Positions 31,716-40,196 of a stretch of 64,000 bases of DNA are shown here, in pieces; the first letter of the stretch is position 1; every line of letters begins with the position of its first letter. Made by a program: the position numbers and the translations under genes. Source of the DNA: Patescibacteria group bacterium (lineage in GTDB: Bacteria; Patescibacteria; Paceibacteria; UBA9973; UBA2103); NCBI GenBank assembly GCA_004322365.1, contig SCTS01000006.1, positions 62,001 through 126,000 on the forward strand, written 5' to 3'. The notes beneath the pieces were generated by a model. That model was given only the letters and a program-made list of their open reading frames with translations, made no database searches and was not told the DNA's origin.

Positions 31716-32044
31716 TAACGAGGATTTGTAGTCAGAGAGAGAGAAAGAAAGCTGGAATATTCCAGCTTTCTTTATATGTTGGAGAGTTGGGGATTTCTTT
31801 TTTCTTGCTGTTTAAAGCCAAAAGCTATATTCAAGAATACAGCCGTCGCTCTCTCAGGAAAGAGAATTCTGATTCTCTTTCCTCTCGCTTCACTATGCTG
31901 TAAACTAGAAACTAAAGTCAGGAGCCGCGCTTTAATGGACGCGGGTCGGGCTTCAATGAACAGTGCTGGGTCGCCCCTTAATTGACGTGGGGGCGACCCG
32001 AAGTCGCTACTTCGTCTGCTGAATCACATATTTCACTAAATCAA
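31716..32044. other. intergenic region between ftsZ and trxB
   Basis: No gene supported. It holds the ftsZ terminator (31747-31774), a hairpin at 31858-31883 (GGAAAGAGAAT/ATTCTCTTTCC) followed by CTCTCGCTTC, the same word that follows hairpins near tRNAs, and a strong inverted repeat GGGTCGCCCC / GGGGCGACCC (31968-31999), followed by CGAAGTCG/CTACTTCG. Open frames here are chance products. Confidence 0.5.
31747..31774 (+). terminator. intrinsic terminator after ftsZ
   Basis: GAAAGCTGGAAT / ATTCCAGCTTTCTTT is a 12-bp stem with no real loop other than the centre of the palindrome, about 32 bp past the ftsZ stop. Confidence 0.8.
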
Positions 32045-32968
32045 ATGTACGATGTTGCAATAATTGGAGGTGGCCCAGGAGGCTCAGCGGCAGGCGTATA
32101 CGCAGCACGCAAACTTTTAAAAACAGTACTGATTACTGATCTTTTTGGCGGACAAAGTGTTGTTTCAGAGGAAATACAAAACTGGATTGGCACACCAGCA
32201 ATATCGGGCGCACAGCTTGCAAAGGACCTTGAAGCACATGTGCGCGCATATGCAGGCTCCGTTGTCGATATTGTTACAGGAGAGCGTGTGCTCAAGGTTG
32301 CTTCAGAAGATGGACATTTCACCATCACCACAAAGACTGGTAAGTCCTACAATGCAAAAACTGTACTCGTAACAGCCGGCGGCGCAAGACGAAAACTTGA
32401 TGTTCCGGGTGCTCATGAGTTCGACAACAAAGGAGTCACCTACTGTGCATCTTGCGACGGGCCACTGTTTAGCGGAAGTGATGTTGTAGTCATCGGCGGA
32501 GGTAATGCTGGGTTTGAAACAGCCGCCCAACTTTTGGCATACGCAAAAAGCGTTACACTCTTACACCGAGGAGAACAATACGCCGCTGACCCTGTCACCG
32601 TTGAGAAAGTATTAGCACACCCAAACATGCGCGGACTGCTAAACGCTGAAACGCTTGAAATCACTGGAGAGAAGTTTGTGAACGGTCTTCGGTATAAAAA
32701 TCTCGTCACTGGGGCGGAATCTACGCTCGCTGTTTCAGGAATATTTGTTGAAATCGGCATGGTTCCCTCAACTGAATTCGTTGACGGCTTAGTTGAGCTC
32801 GATCAATACAGACGCATTATTATTGATCACAAGACACAACAAACATCGTGCACAGGAATTTGGGCTGCTGGTGATTGCACTAGTAGCTTGTACCATCAAA
32901 ACAACATCGCCGCAGGAGATGCAGTGAAGGCACTAGAAGACATCTATGTTCATTTGAAAACTAAATAG
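32045..32968 (+). CDS. trxB: thioredoxin reductase
   Basis: 307 residues from MYDVAIIGGGPGGSAAG at 32045 (the open frame starts earlier but the FAD motif marks this start). It has the FAD-binding G-x-G-x-x-G, the redox pair in YCASCDGPLF (CxxC), the NADPH-binding VVIGGGNAGFETA and the C-terminal IWAAGDCTS. It reduces thioredoxin or glutaredoxin-like partners such as the CxxC protein at 49.9 kb. First gene of a three-gene operon, with 9 bp to the next. Confidence 0.94.
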   Translation: MYDVAIIGGGPGGSAAGVYAARKLLKTVLITDLFGGQSVVSEEIQNWIGTPAISGAQLAKDLEAHVRAYAGSVVDIVTGERVLKVASEDGHFTITTKTGKSYNAKTVLVTAGGARRKLDVPGAHEFDNKGVTYCASCDGPLFSGSDVVVIGGGNAGFETAAQLLAYAKSVTLLHRGEQYAADPVTVEKVLAHPNMRGLLNAETLEITGEKFVNGLRYKNLVTGAESTLAVSGIFVEIGMVPSTEFVDGLVELDQYRRIIIDHKTQQTSCTGIWAAGDCTSSLYHQNNIAAGDAVKALEDIYVHLKTK

Positions 32969-32977
32969 AATCTACAC

Positions 32978-33916
32978 ATGAAGATCTTCATTTCAGGTTC
33001 TCTCGCTTACGACCGCATCATGGACTATAAAGGTCTTTTTGGTGATCATATCCTGCCGGAAAAAATCCACGACATCAATGTGAGCTTCTATGTAGACTCT
33101 CTAGAAGAGTCCTACGGAGGTACTGCAGGCAACATTGCTTACACACTCTCCCTCCTCGGTGATGAAGCTGTCATAGTGGCGAATGCGGGAAACGACTTTG
33201 AGCCATATATGAAGTGGATGACCTCACACCACATTGGGACTGGACGCATACGCATCAACGGAAATCTCCGCACCGCATTCGCCACCGTTATGACAGACCA
33301 AAAGTACAATCAAATCAGTGCTTTCTATCCAGGTGCTATGCGATTACCTTACGCACTCAACGAACACACAATCGACAAAGATTCTTTTGTCATCGTTGCC
33401 CCTGGCAACCCAGAAGATATGCGTGCCATCCCTGAATTTTGTCGCACACACGGTATTCCATTTATGTTTGATCCAGGTCAACAAATCAGCAACATCTCTG
33501 ACGACGACATCAAAAAAGGTATGGAAGGTGCGAAGGTTTGTATTGTAAACGACTATGAGCGAGCACTCATCACAAAGAAAACGGGGTGGAGCGCAGAAGA
33601 AATGCTCACGCACACAGAAATCCTTGTAACTACCTTTGGTGGAGAAGGCTCAGAAATACGAAAAGGCAACATGATTATTAAAGTTCCAGCAGGAACTCCT
33701 AAGAGCACTATTGACCCAACTGGTGCAGGAGACGCATACCGTGCAGGCTTTATGCATGGGCTTTTGAAAGGCTGGACACTCGAAACCATAGGCAAGTTTG
33801 CAGGACTCGTCGCCTGCTATACAGTGGAGTTACGAGGAACCCAAACCCATATCTTTAATCCAATAAGCTTGGGGGCGCGTTATAAAGAAAATTTTAAAGA
33901 ATCACTACCTTCATAA
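32978..33916 (+). CDS. PfkB-family kinase, probably adenosine kinase
   Basis: 312 residues of the ribokinase fold. The N-terminal SGSLAYDRIMDY and SYGGTAGNIAYTLSLLG contribute to the sugar site, and the C-terminal D-P-T-G-A-G-D-A-Y-R-A-G-F carries the catalytic Asp and anion hole. Substrate is not certain from sequence, but the gene is 2 bp from ahcY, whose reaction releases adenosine. Phosphorylating it to AMP would pull S-adenosylhomocysteine hydrolysis forward. Fructokinase-type activity is the main alternative. Confidence 0.82.
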   Translation: MKIFISGSLAYDRIMDYKGLFGDHILPEKIHDINVSFYVDSLEESYGGTAGNIAYTLSLLGDEAVIVANAGNDFEPYMKWMTSHHIGTGRIRINGNLRTAFATVMTDQKYNQISAFYPGAMRLPYALNEHTIDKDSFVIVAPGNPEDMRAIPEFCRTHGIPFMFDPGQQISNISDDDIKKGMEGAKVCIVNDYERALITKKTGWSAEEMLTHTEILVTTFGGEGSEIRKGNMIIKVPAGTPKSTIDPTGAGDAYRAGFMHGLLKGWTLETIGKFAGLVACYTVELRGTQTHIFNPISLGARYKENFKESLPS

Positions 33917-33918
33917 AT

Positions 33919-35175
33919 ATGGAATACGACATTAAAGATATAGCTCTCGCACCCCTTGGAAAGAAAAGAATCGAATGGGCAGAACGAGACATGCCAGTGT
34001 TGCGCGATGTCCGCGCACAATTTGAAAAAGAACTCCCGTTTAAAGACATGAACTTTTCAGCATGCCTTCATGTCACCGCTGAAACCGCAAATCTCATGCG
34101 TACATTGAAAGCTGGTGGCGCCAATGTACTGTTGGTAGCCTCTAATCCCCTTTCAACACAAGACGATGTCGCAGCGAGCTTAGTTGAAGACTATGGCATC
34201 CCTGTGTATGCCATTCGTGCTGAAAACAAAGAAAAATTCTTCTCACACATCGAAGCTGCAATTGCGCATAACCCCGTCATCACCATGGATGACGGAGCAG
34301 ACCTCATAACCACCATTCATCGCGACCACCCTGAGAAAGCAACACAAATTATGGGAAGCATGGAGGAAACAACTACGGGTGTCATTCGCCTTCGCGCTAT
34401 GGCAAAAGATGGCGCATTAAAAATCCCTGTTGTTGCCGTAAACGATGCAAAAACAAAAAATCTTTTTGATAACCGCTACGGTACCGGCCAATCAACACTG
34501 GACGGCATCATTCGTGCAACTGATGCTCTCATCGCTGGAAAAGTCGTTGTGGTTGGAGGATACGGCTGGTGCGGACGAGGGTTTGCAATGCGCGCTCGCG
34601 GTATGGGAGCTCGCACCGTAGTTACCGAAGTTGACTCTATTAAGGCACTTGAAGCAGTTATGGACGGGTTTGAGGTCATGCCTATGAAAGAGGCCGCTAA
34701 GATTGGCGACATCTTCTGCACACTTACAGGGGACATCAATGTCATCGACAAAGCCCACTTCCCTGCCATGAAAGACGGAGCCATTCTCTGTAACTCAGGT
34801 CACTTTGATGTAGAAATAAACCTCAAAGCTCTCGAAGCAATGGCTGAAAAGGTCACTAAAGATGTTCGTAAAAATGTTGATGAATACCTCGTGGGAGGCA
34901 AAAGACTCTATGTCATTGGTGAAGGACGCTTAGTAAACCTCGCAGCCGCTGAAGGTCATCCTGCATCAGTTATGGATATGAGCTTTGCCACACAAGCACT
35001 TGCTTCGTCGTGGGTAGTAGCAAACAAAGCAACATTGAAAGCTGGAGTATACGAAATTGATCCAGAAATAGAAAACCGTGTTGCTAATTTGAAACTCGCT
35101 TCCATGGGTATCTCTGTCGACACACTCACCGAAGAACAAAAGCACTACCTCTCAAGCTGGGAAGAGGGAACCTAG
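33919..35175 (+). CDS. ahcY: adenosylhomocysteinase
   Basis: 418 residues. The enzyme splits S-adenosylhomocysteine into adenosine and homocysteine using bound NAD. Visible are HVTAETANLMRTLKAGGA, the substrate-site MDDGADL, the NAD motif GYGWCGRGFAMRARGMGA and the C-terminal FATQALASSW. The short C-terminus (ending LSSWEEGT) lacks the K-P-D-H-Y-R-Y tail of the longer form, which resembles Thermotoga/archaeal-type enzymes. It clears the by-product of the several methyltransferases in this window. Confidence 0.94.
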   Translation: MEYDIKDIALAPLGKKRIEWAERDMPVLRDVRAQFEKELPFKDMNFSACLHVTAETANLMRTLKAGGANVLLVASNPLSTQDDVAASLVEDYGIPVYAIRAENKEKFFSHIEAAIAHNPVITMDDGADLITTIHRDHPEKATQIMGSMEETTTGVIRLRAMAKDGALKIPVVAVNDAKTKNLFDNRYGTGQSTLDGIIRATDALIAGKVVVVGGYGWCGRGFAMRARGMGARTVVTEVDSIKALEAVMDGFEVMPMKEAAKIGDIFCTLTGDINVIDKAHFPAMKDGAILCNSGHFDVEINLKALEAMAEKVTKDVRKNVDEYLVGGKRLYVIGEGRLVNLAAAEGHPASVMDMSFATQALASSWVVANKATLKAGVYEIDPEIENRVANLKLASMGISVDTLTEEQKHYLSSWEEGT

Positions 35176-35237
35176 GCTAGGTTCTAGGTGATAGGTTCCA
35201 GCTTTCAGGCGATGAGGCATCGCCTTCGAAGGGACCA
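35171..35237. repeat. heptad array R7 joined to an inverted GATCCCT element
   Basis: Beginning at the ahcY stop codon, units AGGTTCT, AGGTGAT, AGGTTCC and AGCTTTC run in 7-bp phase. They merge into GGCGATGAGGCATCGCC and TTCGAAGGGACC, the reverse complement of the GATCCCT element seen at 47172. Confidence 0.75.
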
Positions 35238-35265
35238 TAAGAAAAACAGAGTAAAAATACCCTAT

Positions 35266-35301
35266 ATAGTATAATTTAACGACCGTTAGATTATCCTATA
35301 C
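35266..35301. repeat. decayed copy of the 38-bp palindrome
   Basis: Shares the centre AACGACCGTTA and the end TTATCCTATAC with 25645-25682, with several changes in the left arm. It lies between ahcY and the end of the next minus-strand gene. Confidence 0.65.
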
Positions 35302-35352
35302 AAGGTATTTCAAAATGTCGCCGTGCATTTTTGATGCGAGATGCCTTTCAAT

Positions 35353-36441
35353 TTAAATAGGAGCCTGAATCCCCTTTTCTTTCTGAGCTGCAGTAAGTAA
35401 AACTTCAGGCTTCCCGTTTTCGTCAATTCGAGCAAAAAATAAGTGCTCCGTAAGTGTGGCATTTGCTACATCATAGTTAGACACATCTACTATTTCAGGC
35501 TTTTGTCTTTCCTCTGGCAATGGCACTCGTCGCAACCGATCGACTAATCTATTTGCATAGACCATATAAATAGTTTTACGTCTCTCATACTTTGCTTCAA
35601 TACCCTTCACTTCGCCTTCGCGTTCGTTCTCTACACATGGGTCTATCAGAAGTACCGCATCTTGGCCACGAAACAACATTCCTTCAAATGCATGTTCGAA
35701 ATCTTCGTTACCACCTACTGGTTCAAGCTTTCCGTTAATTTCAACCTTACCGGCAAGGGCATTATCGGCGATACCAGAAAAATGAGTATCCTGGGACACC
35801 ATTGAGAGCGCATTATTAGGAAATGCCCGACTCACATTTTCAATCGCAATTTTAGTTGTACCGTCTATTGCTCCTTGTGGAATTGAAAAATCATGAACCC
35901 CTCCCATCATGGAGCCAACAATAGCGAGACCTCCTGGTTTTTTCTTCTCCCATGCATCATAAACAGTTTGCATGCCGACCATCTGTCGATACAACACCTT
36001 TGGTCGTGCAGTAACATCGTAACTAGTGAAAACGGCACGCGACTCATTTAAACCGCTCTGTACTGAGTTCAACATGTCGACGTAACTAAAAGTCCCTTTC
36101 GACTCGCTTTTGTCACCAATGAGTTTCGCTCCAAGACGTGCACGTCGCTTCGTAGTAACGGGACTCACCCACACAACGTCAAGACCCGATTTTTGTAGTA
36201 TTTCTTTTCCCTCCGGCGACAAATCTTCATTTGAAATAATTTTTACCTGTGGGGGTTTTGGTGTGAGAGTACCAAGCGTCGATACAAAATGAGATACGGT
36301 ATCCACCTGATGCTTAAATACAGCTAGTGACGCCTCATCAAAATCACCAACTTTAAACACACGAACCCCTACTGCTGTAGCAGTTAGCTGTCCTTGTTCA
36401 AAATTGTTTAATAGTGGGTTGAGTTGTAGTTTTTCACTCAT
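35353..36441 (-). CDS. conserved-looking protein of unknown function
   Basis: 362 residues, soluble, with no signal peptide. It contains VKIISNEDLSPEGKEIL, a run of basic residues (TKRRARLGAKLIGDK) and GLAIVGSMMGGVHDF. The middle (VGGNEDFEHAFEGMLF, LLIDPCVENEREGE) is followed by ERRKTIYMVYANRLVDRLRR. No family is recognised, and none of these is a motif I can tie to a reaction. Codon and base use look like its neighbours. It has 51% or more conserved-style secondary-structure pattern by eye only, so I assign nothing. Confidence 0.6.
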   Translation of the reverse strand: MSEKLQLNPLLNNFEQGQLTATAVGVRVFKVGDFDEASLAVFKHQVDTVSHFVSTLGTLTPKPPQVKIISNEDLSPEGKEILQKSGLDVVWVSPVTTKRRARLGAKLIGDKSESKGTFSYVDMLNSVQSGLNESRAVFTSYDVTARPKVLYRQMVGMQTVYDAWEKKKPGGLAIVGSMMGGVHDFSIPQGAIDGTTKIAIENVSRAFPNNALSMVSQDTHFSGIADNALAGKVEINGKLEPVGGNEDFEHAFEGMLFRGQDAVLLIDPCVENEREGEVKGIEAKYERRKTIYMVYANRLVDRLRRVPLPEERQKPEIVDVSNYDVANATLTEHLFFARIDENGKPEVLLTAAQKEKGIQAPI

Positions 36442-36487
36442 ATGTATTTATAGATTTATTATAACACATATTTCCCTTTATTACAAC

Positions 36488-37111
36488 TCATCGGGAGCGA
36501 TTACCCTCGTCGGCGAGGCGCCACAAGTACCACGAAGCAACGGTGCGGTATGGACGCCACGGTTCAGCAAGACGCTCCATTTTCTGTGAGTCAGGCAACT
36601 CCTTCATCTTAAAAAGTTTTTGAAATCCTTTACGAATGCCCAAGTCCCCCGTTGGTAAAACATCAGGGCGGTTTAGGGCAAACATAAGAAACATATCAGC
36701 GCTCCACCTCCCAATACCTTTGACCGCAATCAAATGCTGGCGTATCTCTTCGTCAGTCATTGCTTTAAATTTCTTCGGCTCAATCGTTCCGTCTAAAAAC
36801 TTCTTTGATAAATCTTTTATATATTCAGTTTTTTGCCCCGAAAGCCCAACGCCTCTCATTTTTGCAACGCTCGTTTTTAGAACAGCTTCTGGTTTGGGAT
36901 ACCCTGCCCCAGGAAAAAGTTCAAGAAATCTTCTGAGTATTGTCCCCGCCGCTTTCCCAGAAAGTTGCTGATACACAATAGAACGCACGAGCGCTTCATA
37001 GACATTCCGTGCAGGCTTAAAATCCGGCTTTGGATTCTTTTTCACTACATCCCCTAAGCGCGTATCCTTGCGAAGATACTTGAGAGCAGTCGTTAGATTC
37101 GTTGAATTCAT
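36488..37111 (-). CDS. alkA: DNA-3-methyladenine glycosylase II-like (HhH-GPD)
   Basis: 207 residues from the ATG at 37111. The HhH-GPD domain is complete: VRSIVYQQLSGKAAGTIL, the hairpin-helix-hairpin with AVKGIGRWSADMFLMFAL, and the catalytic Asp in LPTGDLGIRKGF. It removes alkylated bases in base excision repair. The start is 6 bp after the 3' end of tRNA-Ser(CGA) on the same strand. The longer open frame runs through that tRNA and is rejected. Confidence 0.9.
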   Translation of the reverse strand: MNSTNLTTALKYLRKDTRLGDVVKKNPKPDFKPARNVYEALVRSIVYQQLSGKAAGTILRRFLELFPGAGYPKPEAVLKTSVAKMRGVGLSGQKTEYIKDLSKKFLDGTIEPKKFKAMTDEEIRQHLIAVKGIGRWSADMFLMFALNRPDVLPTGDLGIRKGFQKLFKMKELPDSQKMERLAEPWRPYRTVASWYLWRLADEGNRSR

Positions 37112-37117
37112 TGTGGG

Positions 37118-37204
37118 CGGAGAGGGAGAGATTCGAACTCTCGGTACAGTTTCCCATACGCCACATTTCGAGTGTGGTGCCTTCGACCACTCAGCCACCT
37201 CTCC
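37118..37204 (-). tRNA. tRNA-Ser (CGA anticodon)
   Basis: Long-variable-arm tRNA. Acceptor GGAGAGG pairs with CCTCTCC, discriminator G. The anticodon loop CTCGAAA gives CGA in a CCACA/TGTGG stem; T-arm GAGAGTTCGAATCTCTC. CCA is not encoded. The alkA start follows within 6 nt of the 3' end. Confidence 0.95.
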
Positions 37205-37320
37205 AAAAATACCTGTAGAACTTGCAGATTCTAGCATTTTTGGTTGGAAATGCTATATTTTCTGCTTCGGCCTCAACCTTTTCTGGGTTGGCCGAACATC
37301 CTGCTCGGCAGTATGTTGTA

Positions 37321-37395
37321 GGCCCCATCGTCTAACGGTTAGGACACAAGCTTTTCAAGCTTGGAACCCGGGTTCGATTCCCGGTGGGGTCACCA
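37321..37395 (+). tRNA. tRNA-Glu (TTC anticodon)
   Basis: Acceptor GGCCCCA pairs with TGGGGTC, discriminator A, with CCA encoded at 37393-37395. The anticodon loop TTTTCAA gives TTC in a CAAGC/GCTTG stem; T-arm CCGGGTTCGATTCCCGG. The start codon of the next gene begins two bases after the CCA. Confidence 0.95.
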
Positions 37396-37396
37396 A

Positions 37397-38068
37397 ATGG
37401 AAAAAAGTTATAAATATTTGACCGCTCTGAGCGTTTTTTTTGTGTCAGTGTTACTGATCTCAAACATAGCGTCAACAAAAATTGTCGACTTCGGCTGGTT
37501 TACTTTTGACGGAGGAACTCTCCTCTTTCCTCTCAGCTACATCTTCGGCGACATTATGACCGAAGTGTATGGCTATAAGAAAGCGAGAGATGTTATATGG
37601 CTTGGCTTCATTTCTGCATTAGTAATGTCGATAGTATTTATGATTGTCGGAGCATTACCACCAGCGGCGGACTGGGGAAACCAAGCGGCATACGACGCCA
37701 TTCTCGGCCTCACTCCTCGCATAGTGCTCGCAAGCTTGTGTGCATATTTTTGTGGCTCATTTTCAAATTCCTTCATTCTTGCGAAAATGAAGATTTTCAC
37801 AAAAGGAAAATTGCTTTGGACAAGAACTATCGGCTCAACGGTGGTTGGAGAACTTGTCGACAGCACTCTTTTTATTTTAATAGCTTTTTGGGGCGTATTG
37901 CCAGGGGTACTCTTGGTGACCCTTATAGTTTCTAACTATATCTTTAAAACCCTTGTGGAGGTGCTGTTCACTCCGCTCACATACAAAGTTATTACTTTCC
38001 TCAAAAAGAAAGAGCAAGAAGATTATTACGATACCGCCACCAATTTCAATCCGTTTGCTGTAAAATAA
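37397..38068 (+). CDS. yhhQ: queuosine precursor transporter (YhhQ/DUF165)
   Basis: 223 residues from the ATG at 37397. About six membrane helices; family features are FDGGTLLFPLSYIFGDIMTEVYGYKKAR and SNSFILAKMKIFTKGK ... TRTIGSTVVGELVDSTLFI. Members import queuine-type precursors (preQ0/preQ1 or queuine), used to modify GUN-anticodon tRNAs such as the tRNA-Tyr at 6.1 kb. The start lies 1 nt after the tRNA-Glu CCA, so the mRNA is presumably produced by tRNA 3' processing. Confidence 0.9.
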   Translation: MEKSYKYLTALSVFFVSVLLISNIASTKIVDFGWFTFDGGTLLFPLSYIFGDIMTEVYGYKKARDVIWLGFISALVMSIVFMIVGALPPAADWGNQAAYDAILGLTPRIVLASLCAYFCGSFSNSFILAKMKIFTKGKLLWTRTIGSTVVGELVDSTLFILIAFWGVLPGVLLVTLIVSNYIFKTLVEVLFTPLTYKVITFLKKKEQEDYYDTATNFNPFAVK

Positions 38069-38073
38069 AAAAT

Positions 38074-38910
38074 ATGCGAGTTATTTTGAAAAGAATATTC
38101 TTTGTGCTTATTTGCATATTTGCACTCATCGGAGTGGCTTTTACTTTAGTGTTTGTGGGTATGCAATTTGGACTTTTGAATGTACGAGGAACAATTAAAG
38201 AAAGAAATCAGTTTTTTGATAGAAACCCAAACAGCATCCCCTGTCTCAACACTACAGAGGAAGAGTGTGCGTGGAACCAAACCCCTGAATGGGATACCGT
38301 CAGAGAAGGGCTCCGCAAAGATGCGGAAATAATTGCGAGAGTTTCAGCGGAGACGGGGGTATCTAAACGCATGATCGCTTCTGTCGTCATTCCTGAGCAA
38401 ATCCGCTTCTTTACTTCAGAGCGAGAAGTATTTAAAAGTTACTTTGAGCCACTAAAAATCCTAGGTTCACTCGCACAGTTTTCCTTAGGTGTTTCTGGCA
38501 TCAAACAAGAAACGGCAAATGCTATTGAACTCAATACTCAAAATGTCACATCGCCATTTTTCCCAGGGCCCAATATGCGAGCACTTATTGCCTACCCTGA
38601 AGGTGTAGAGCATGATGCGGAGCTATATAGGCGCCTCACCGATCCAAAGGACCACTACTTCTCATACCTCTATACAGCTCTCTTCATAAAGGAGGTTGAA
38701 GCGCAGTGGAAACAAGCTGGCTATGACATTACACAAAATCCGGGCACGGTAGTAACGCTGTTTAACCTTGGTTTTCAGGCCTCAAAGCCAAACCCTTCCC
38801 CAATAACAGCAGGTAGCGAAATTACCACAGGCGGAAAAGCATACTTATTTGGAGAACTCGGCGCACTGTTTTACCACTCCGATGAACTTACAGACGTGTT
38901 TCCGAAGTAA
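38074..38910 (+). CDS. membrane-anchored lysozyme-like protein, unknown
   Basis: 278 residues with a single N-terminal transmembrane helix (about 6-30) and an extracytoplasmic domain. The central region has IIARVSAETGVSKRMIASVVIPEQIRF, then LKILGSLAQFSLGVSGIKQETA, a layout like soluble lytic transglycosylase-type folds (a catalytic Glu in P-E-Q is plausible). It also resembles DUF1402 in my memory. A cell-wall role would be consistent but is not shown. It follows the queuosine transporter by 5 bp, so they are likely co-transcribed. Confidence 0.55.
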   Translation: MRVILKRIFFVLICIFALIGVAFTLVFVGMQFGLLNVRGTIKERNQFFDRNPNSIPCLNTTEEECAWNQTPEWDTVREGLRKDAEIIARVSAETGVSKRMIASVVIPEQIRFFTSEREVFKSYFEPLKILGSLAQFSLGVSGIKQETANAIELNTQNVTSPFFPGPNMRALIAYPEGVEHDAELYRRLTDPKDHYFSYLYTALFIKEVEAQWKQAGYDITQNPGTVVTLFNLGFQASKPNPSPITAGSEITTGGKAYLFGELGALFYHSDELTDVFPK

Positions 38911-38922
38911 CAAAAACACTTT

Positions 38923-39117
38923 TTATTTCCAAGGAGGTTTCATATTTACGTCTGGGAAATCTTCCAGACTATATCCAAAAAAGTTTATTAAATCGCGAAG
39001 TCGATTGAATCGCCGAATAGTAGGTTTATCCCGACCCTCGGGGTCACTAAAATCACTGTGAGCTTTATTTGCTCGATCAATTGATCCTTGAAGCGTTTCC
39101 TTGATTATGTCGGTCAC
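38923..39117 (-). CDS. small hypothetical protein
   Basis: 64 residues from a GTG at 39117: polar and mostly helical (IIKETLQGSIDRANKAHSDF ... RRFNRLRDLINFFGYSLEDF). No family is recognised and no ribosome binding site is visible. It ends 12 bp from the convergent lysozyme-like gene. The amino-acid composition is protein-like, but there is no independent support. Confidence 0.4.
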   Translation of the reverse strand: MTDIIKETLQGSIDRANKAHSDFSDPEGRDKPTIRRFNRLRDLINFFGYSLEDFPDVNMKPPWK

Positions 39118-39165
39118 GGCGCAAACTCTATCATGGAGATAAAGGTCTTCCTATATGTTAAGTTT

Positions 39166-39747
39166 TTATAGTGCGTGTATGTCGATCTCCGCTATCGCTC
39201 CTTCCCGAATCACATGGGGCGAGAGCCCTCGTGCATCCACAACAGTTGAAGGAAGCGACTCTAAAAGTTCACCCACATCAATCACACGATCAATCATATG
39301 CGCCTCCGCACCAAATTGAGCAAGTATCTCGGACACAGTGTTTTTAGAATCCATATCGCTTACATTAGCGCTTGTCGCTGTATAAGGCCGTCCGAGCTCA
39401 CGCACAATATTTAAACAAAGAATATGGTTCGGAATACGAATACCGACAGTACCGGTTCCTGCAGTAAGTTCTGTAGGAAGATTAGATTTAGCCTTCAGAA
39501 TAAGCGTGACTTTCCCTGGGAGAAATGCTTCAGCAAGTTTTAATGCGAGCGGTGTCACTTCGGCATATTCTTCAGCCATCTTCATGTCGGAAACAACAAT
39601 AGAAATTGGCTTGCCATCTTCCCTTCCCTTAAGCACTCGAAGTTTTTTGAGGGCCTCAACACTCAACGCATCCACACCAAGTCCGTAGAGGGTGTCTGTA
39701 GGGTACAAAAGAATACCGCCACTATTTAATATATCTTTAGGGTTCAT
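39166..39747 (-). CDS. tsaC: L-threonylcarbamoyladenylate synthase (YrdC/Sua5 family)
   Basis: 193 residues with the YrdC fold: LLYPTDTLYGLGVDA, LKGREDGKPISIVV, LAEAFLPGKVTLILKAK and RIPNHILC plus TSANVS. It makes threonylcarbamoyl-AMP for the t6A37 modification of ANN-decoding tRNAs. Its partner tsaD is at 43.7 kb; tsaB/tsaE-like genes are not seen in the window. The start at 39747 gives the expected MNPKDILNSGGILLYPTDT. Confidence 0.93.
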   Translation of the reverse strand: MNPKDILNSGGILLYPTDTLYGLGVDALSVEALKKLRVLKGREDGKPISIVVSDMKMAEEYAEVTPLALKLAEAFLPGKVTLILKAKSNLPTELTAGTGTVGIRIPNHILCLNIVRELGRPYTATSANVSDMDSKNTVSEILAQFGAEAHMIDRVIDVGELLESLPSTVVDARGLSPHVIREGAIAEIDIHAL

Positions 39748-39807
39748 ATAAAAAGAGTCTCATTACTGAGACTCTTTTATTCTACACCTTTTACCTTGCT
39801 TACATTT

Positions 39808-39960
39808 TTATTTCCTTTTGGCACGATCTTCATTTTGTTTTTTAATTCTTGCTGCATTCTGTCTGCGTCGCGCTACTTCAGCTGATGCCTTTATAGACTT
39901 TGGAGGAGAAACGATCACTTCCCCATCTCGAAAAAAACGGTCTGGACTATGCATATTCAT
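39808..39960 (-). CDS. small basic protein, unknown
   Basis: 50 residues read directly from the sequence: MNMHSPDRFFRDGEVI, then VSPPKSIKASAEVARRRQ and a Lys/Arg-rich end. Very basic, probably RNA- or DNA-associated if real. It is close to tsaC in the same direction. No family is recognised. Confidence 0.45.
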   Translation of the reverse strand: MNMHSPDRFFRDGEVIVSPPKSIKASAEVARRRQNAARIKKQNEDRAKRK

Positions 39961-40022
39961 ACTGAAAAAATAGCAAAAAATTGCCCCTCTGTCAAAAACT
40001 GAAAATTCTCTAAATCTGAAGA

Positions 40023-40196
40023 TTATGCAGGTCGATGTTCCTCAGGCCAGTACTGTTGAGCCCCAGCTTCAAAAGCTTTCCTTTTAGGACTCTTAGGACC
40101 AGTGTGTTTAAATTTGGCATTCGCAGCAGCAAGGAGAGCGTTTAAACCTGATATTTTGTCCCTTCGAGACTCACCGGAACCAAAAGACTGACCCAT
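40023..40196 (-). CDS. small protein, unknown
   Basis: 57 residues: MGQSFGSGESRRDKISG, then LNALLAAANAKFKHTGPK and a C-terminal AGAQQYWPEEHRPA. Gly/Ala/Lys-rich and soluble. It is in the same orientation as the 50-residue frame just downstream; both are short, lack an obvious ribosome binding site and have no known relatives that I recognise. Confidence 0.45.
   Translation of the reverse strand: MGQSFGSGESRRDKISGLNALLAAANAKFKHTGPKSPKRKAFEAGAQQYWPEEHRPA

Noticed and set aside
31776..31985. 69-codon frame between ftsZ and trxB
   Set aside because: Consists of hairpin and repeat sequence; composition is rich in Cys, Leu and Arg with no motif.
37112..37237. Longer alkA start at 37237
   Set aside because: The extension is the antisense reading of tRNA-Ser sequence and its upstream flank; the HhH-GPD protein is complete from 37111.
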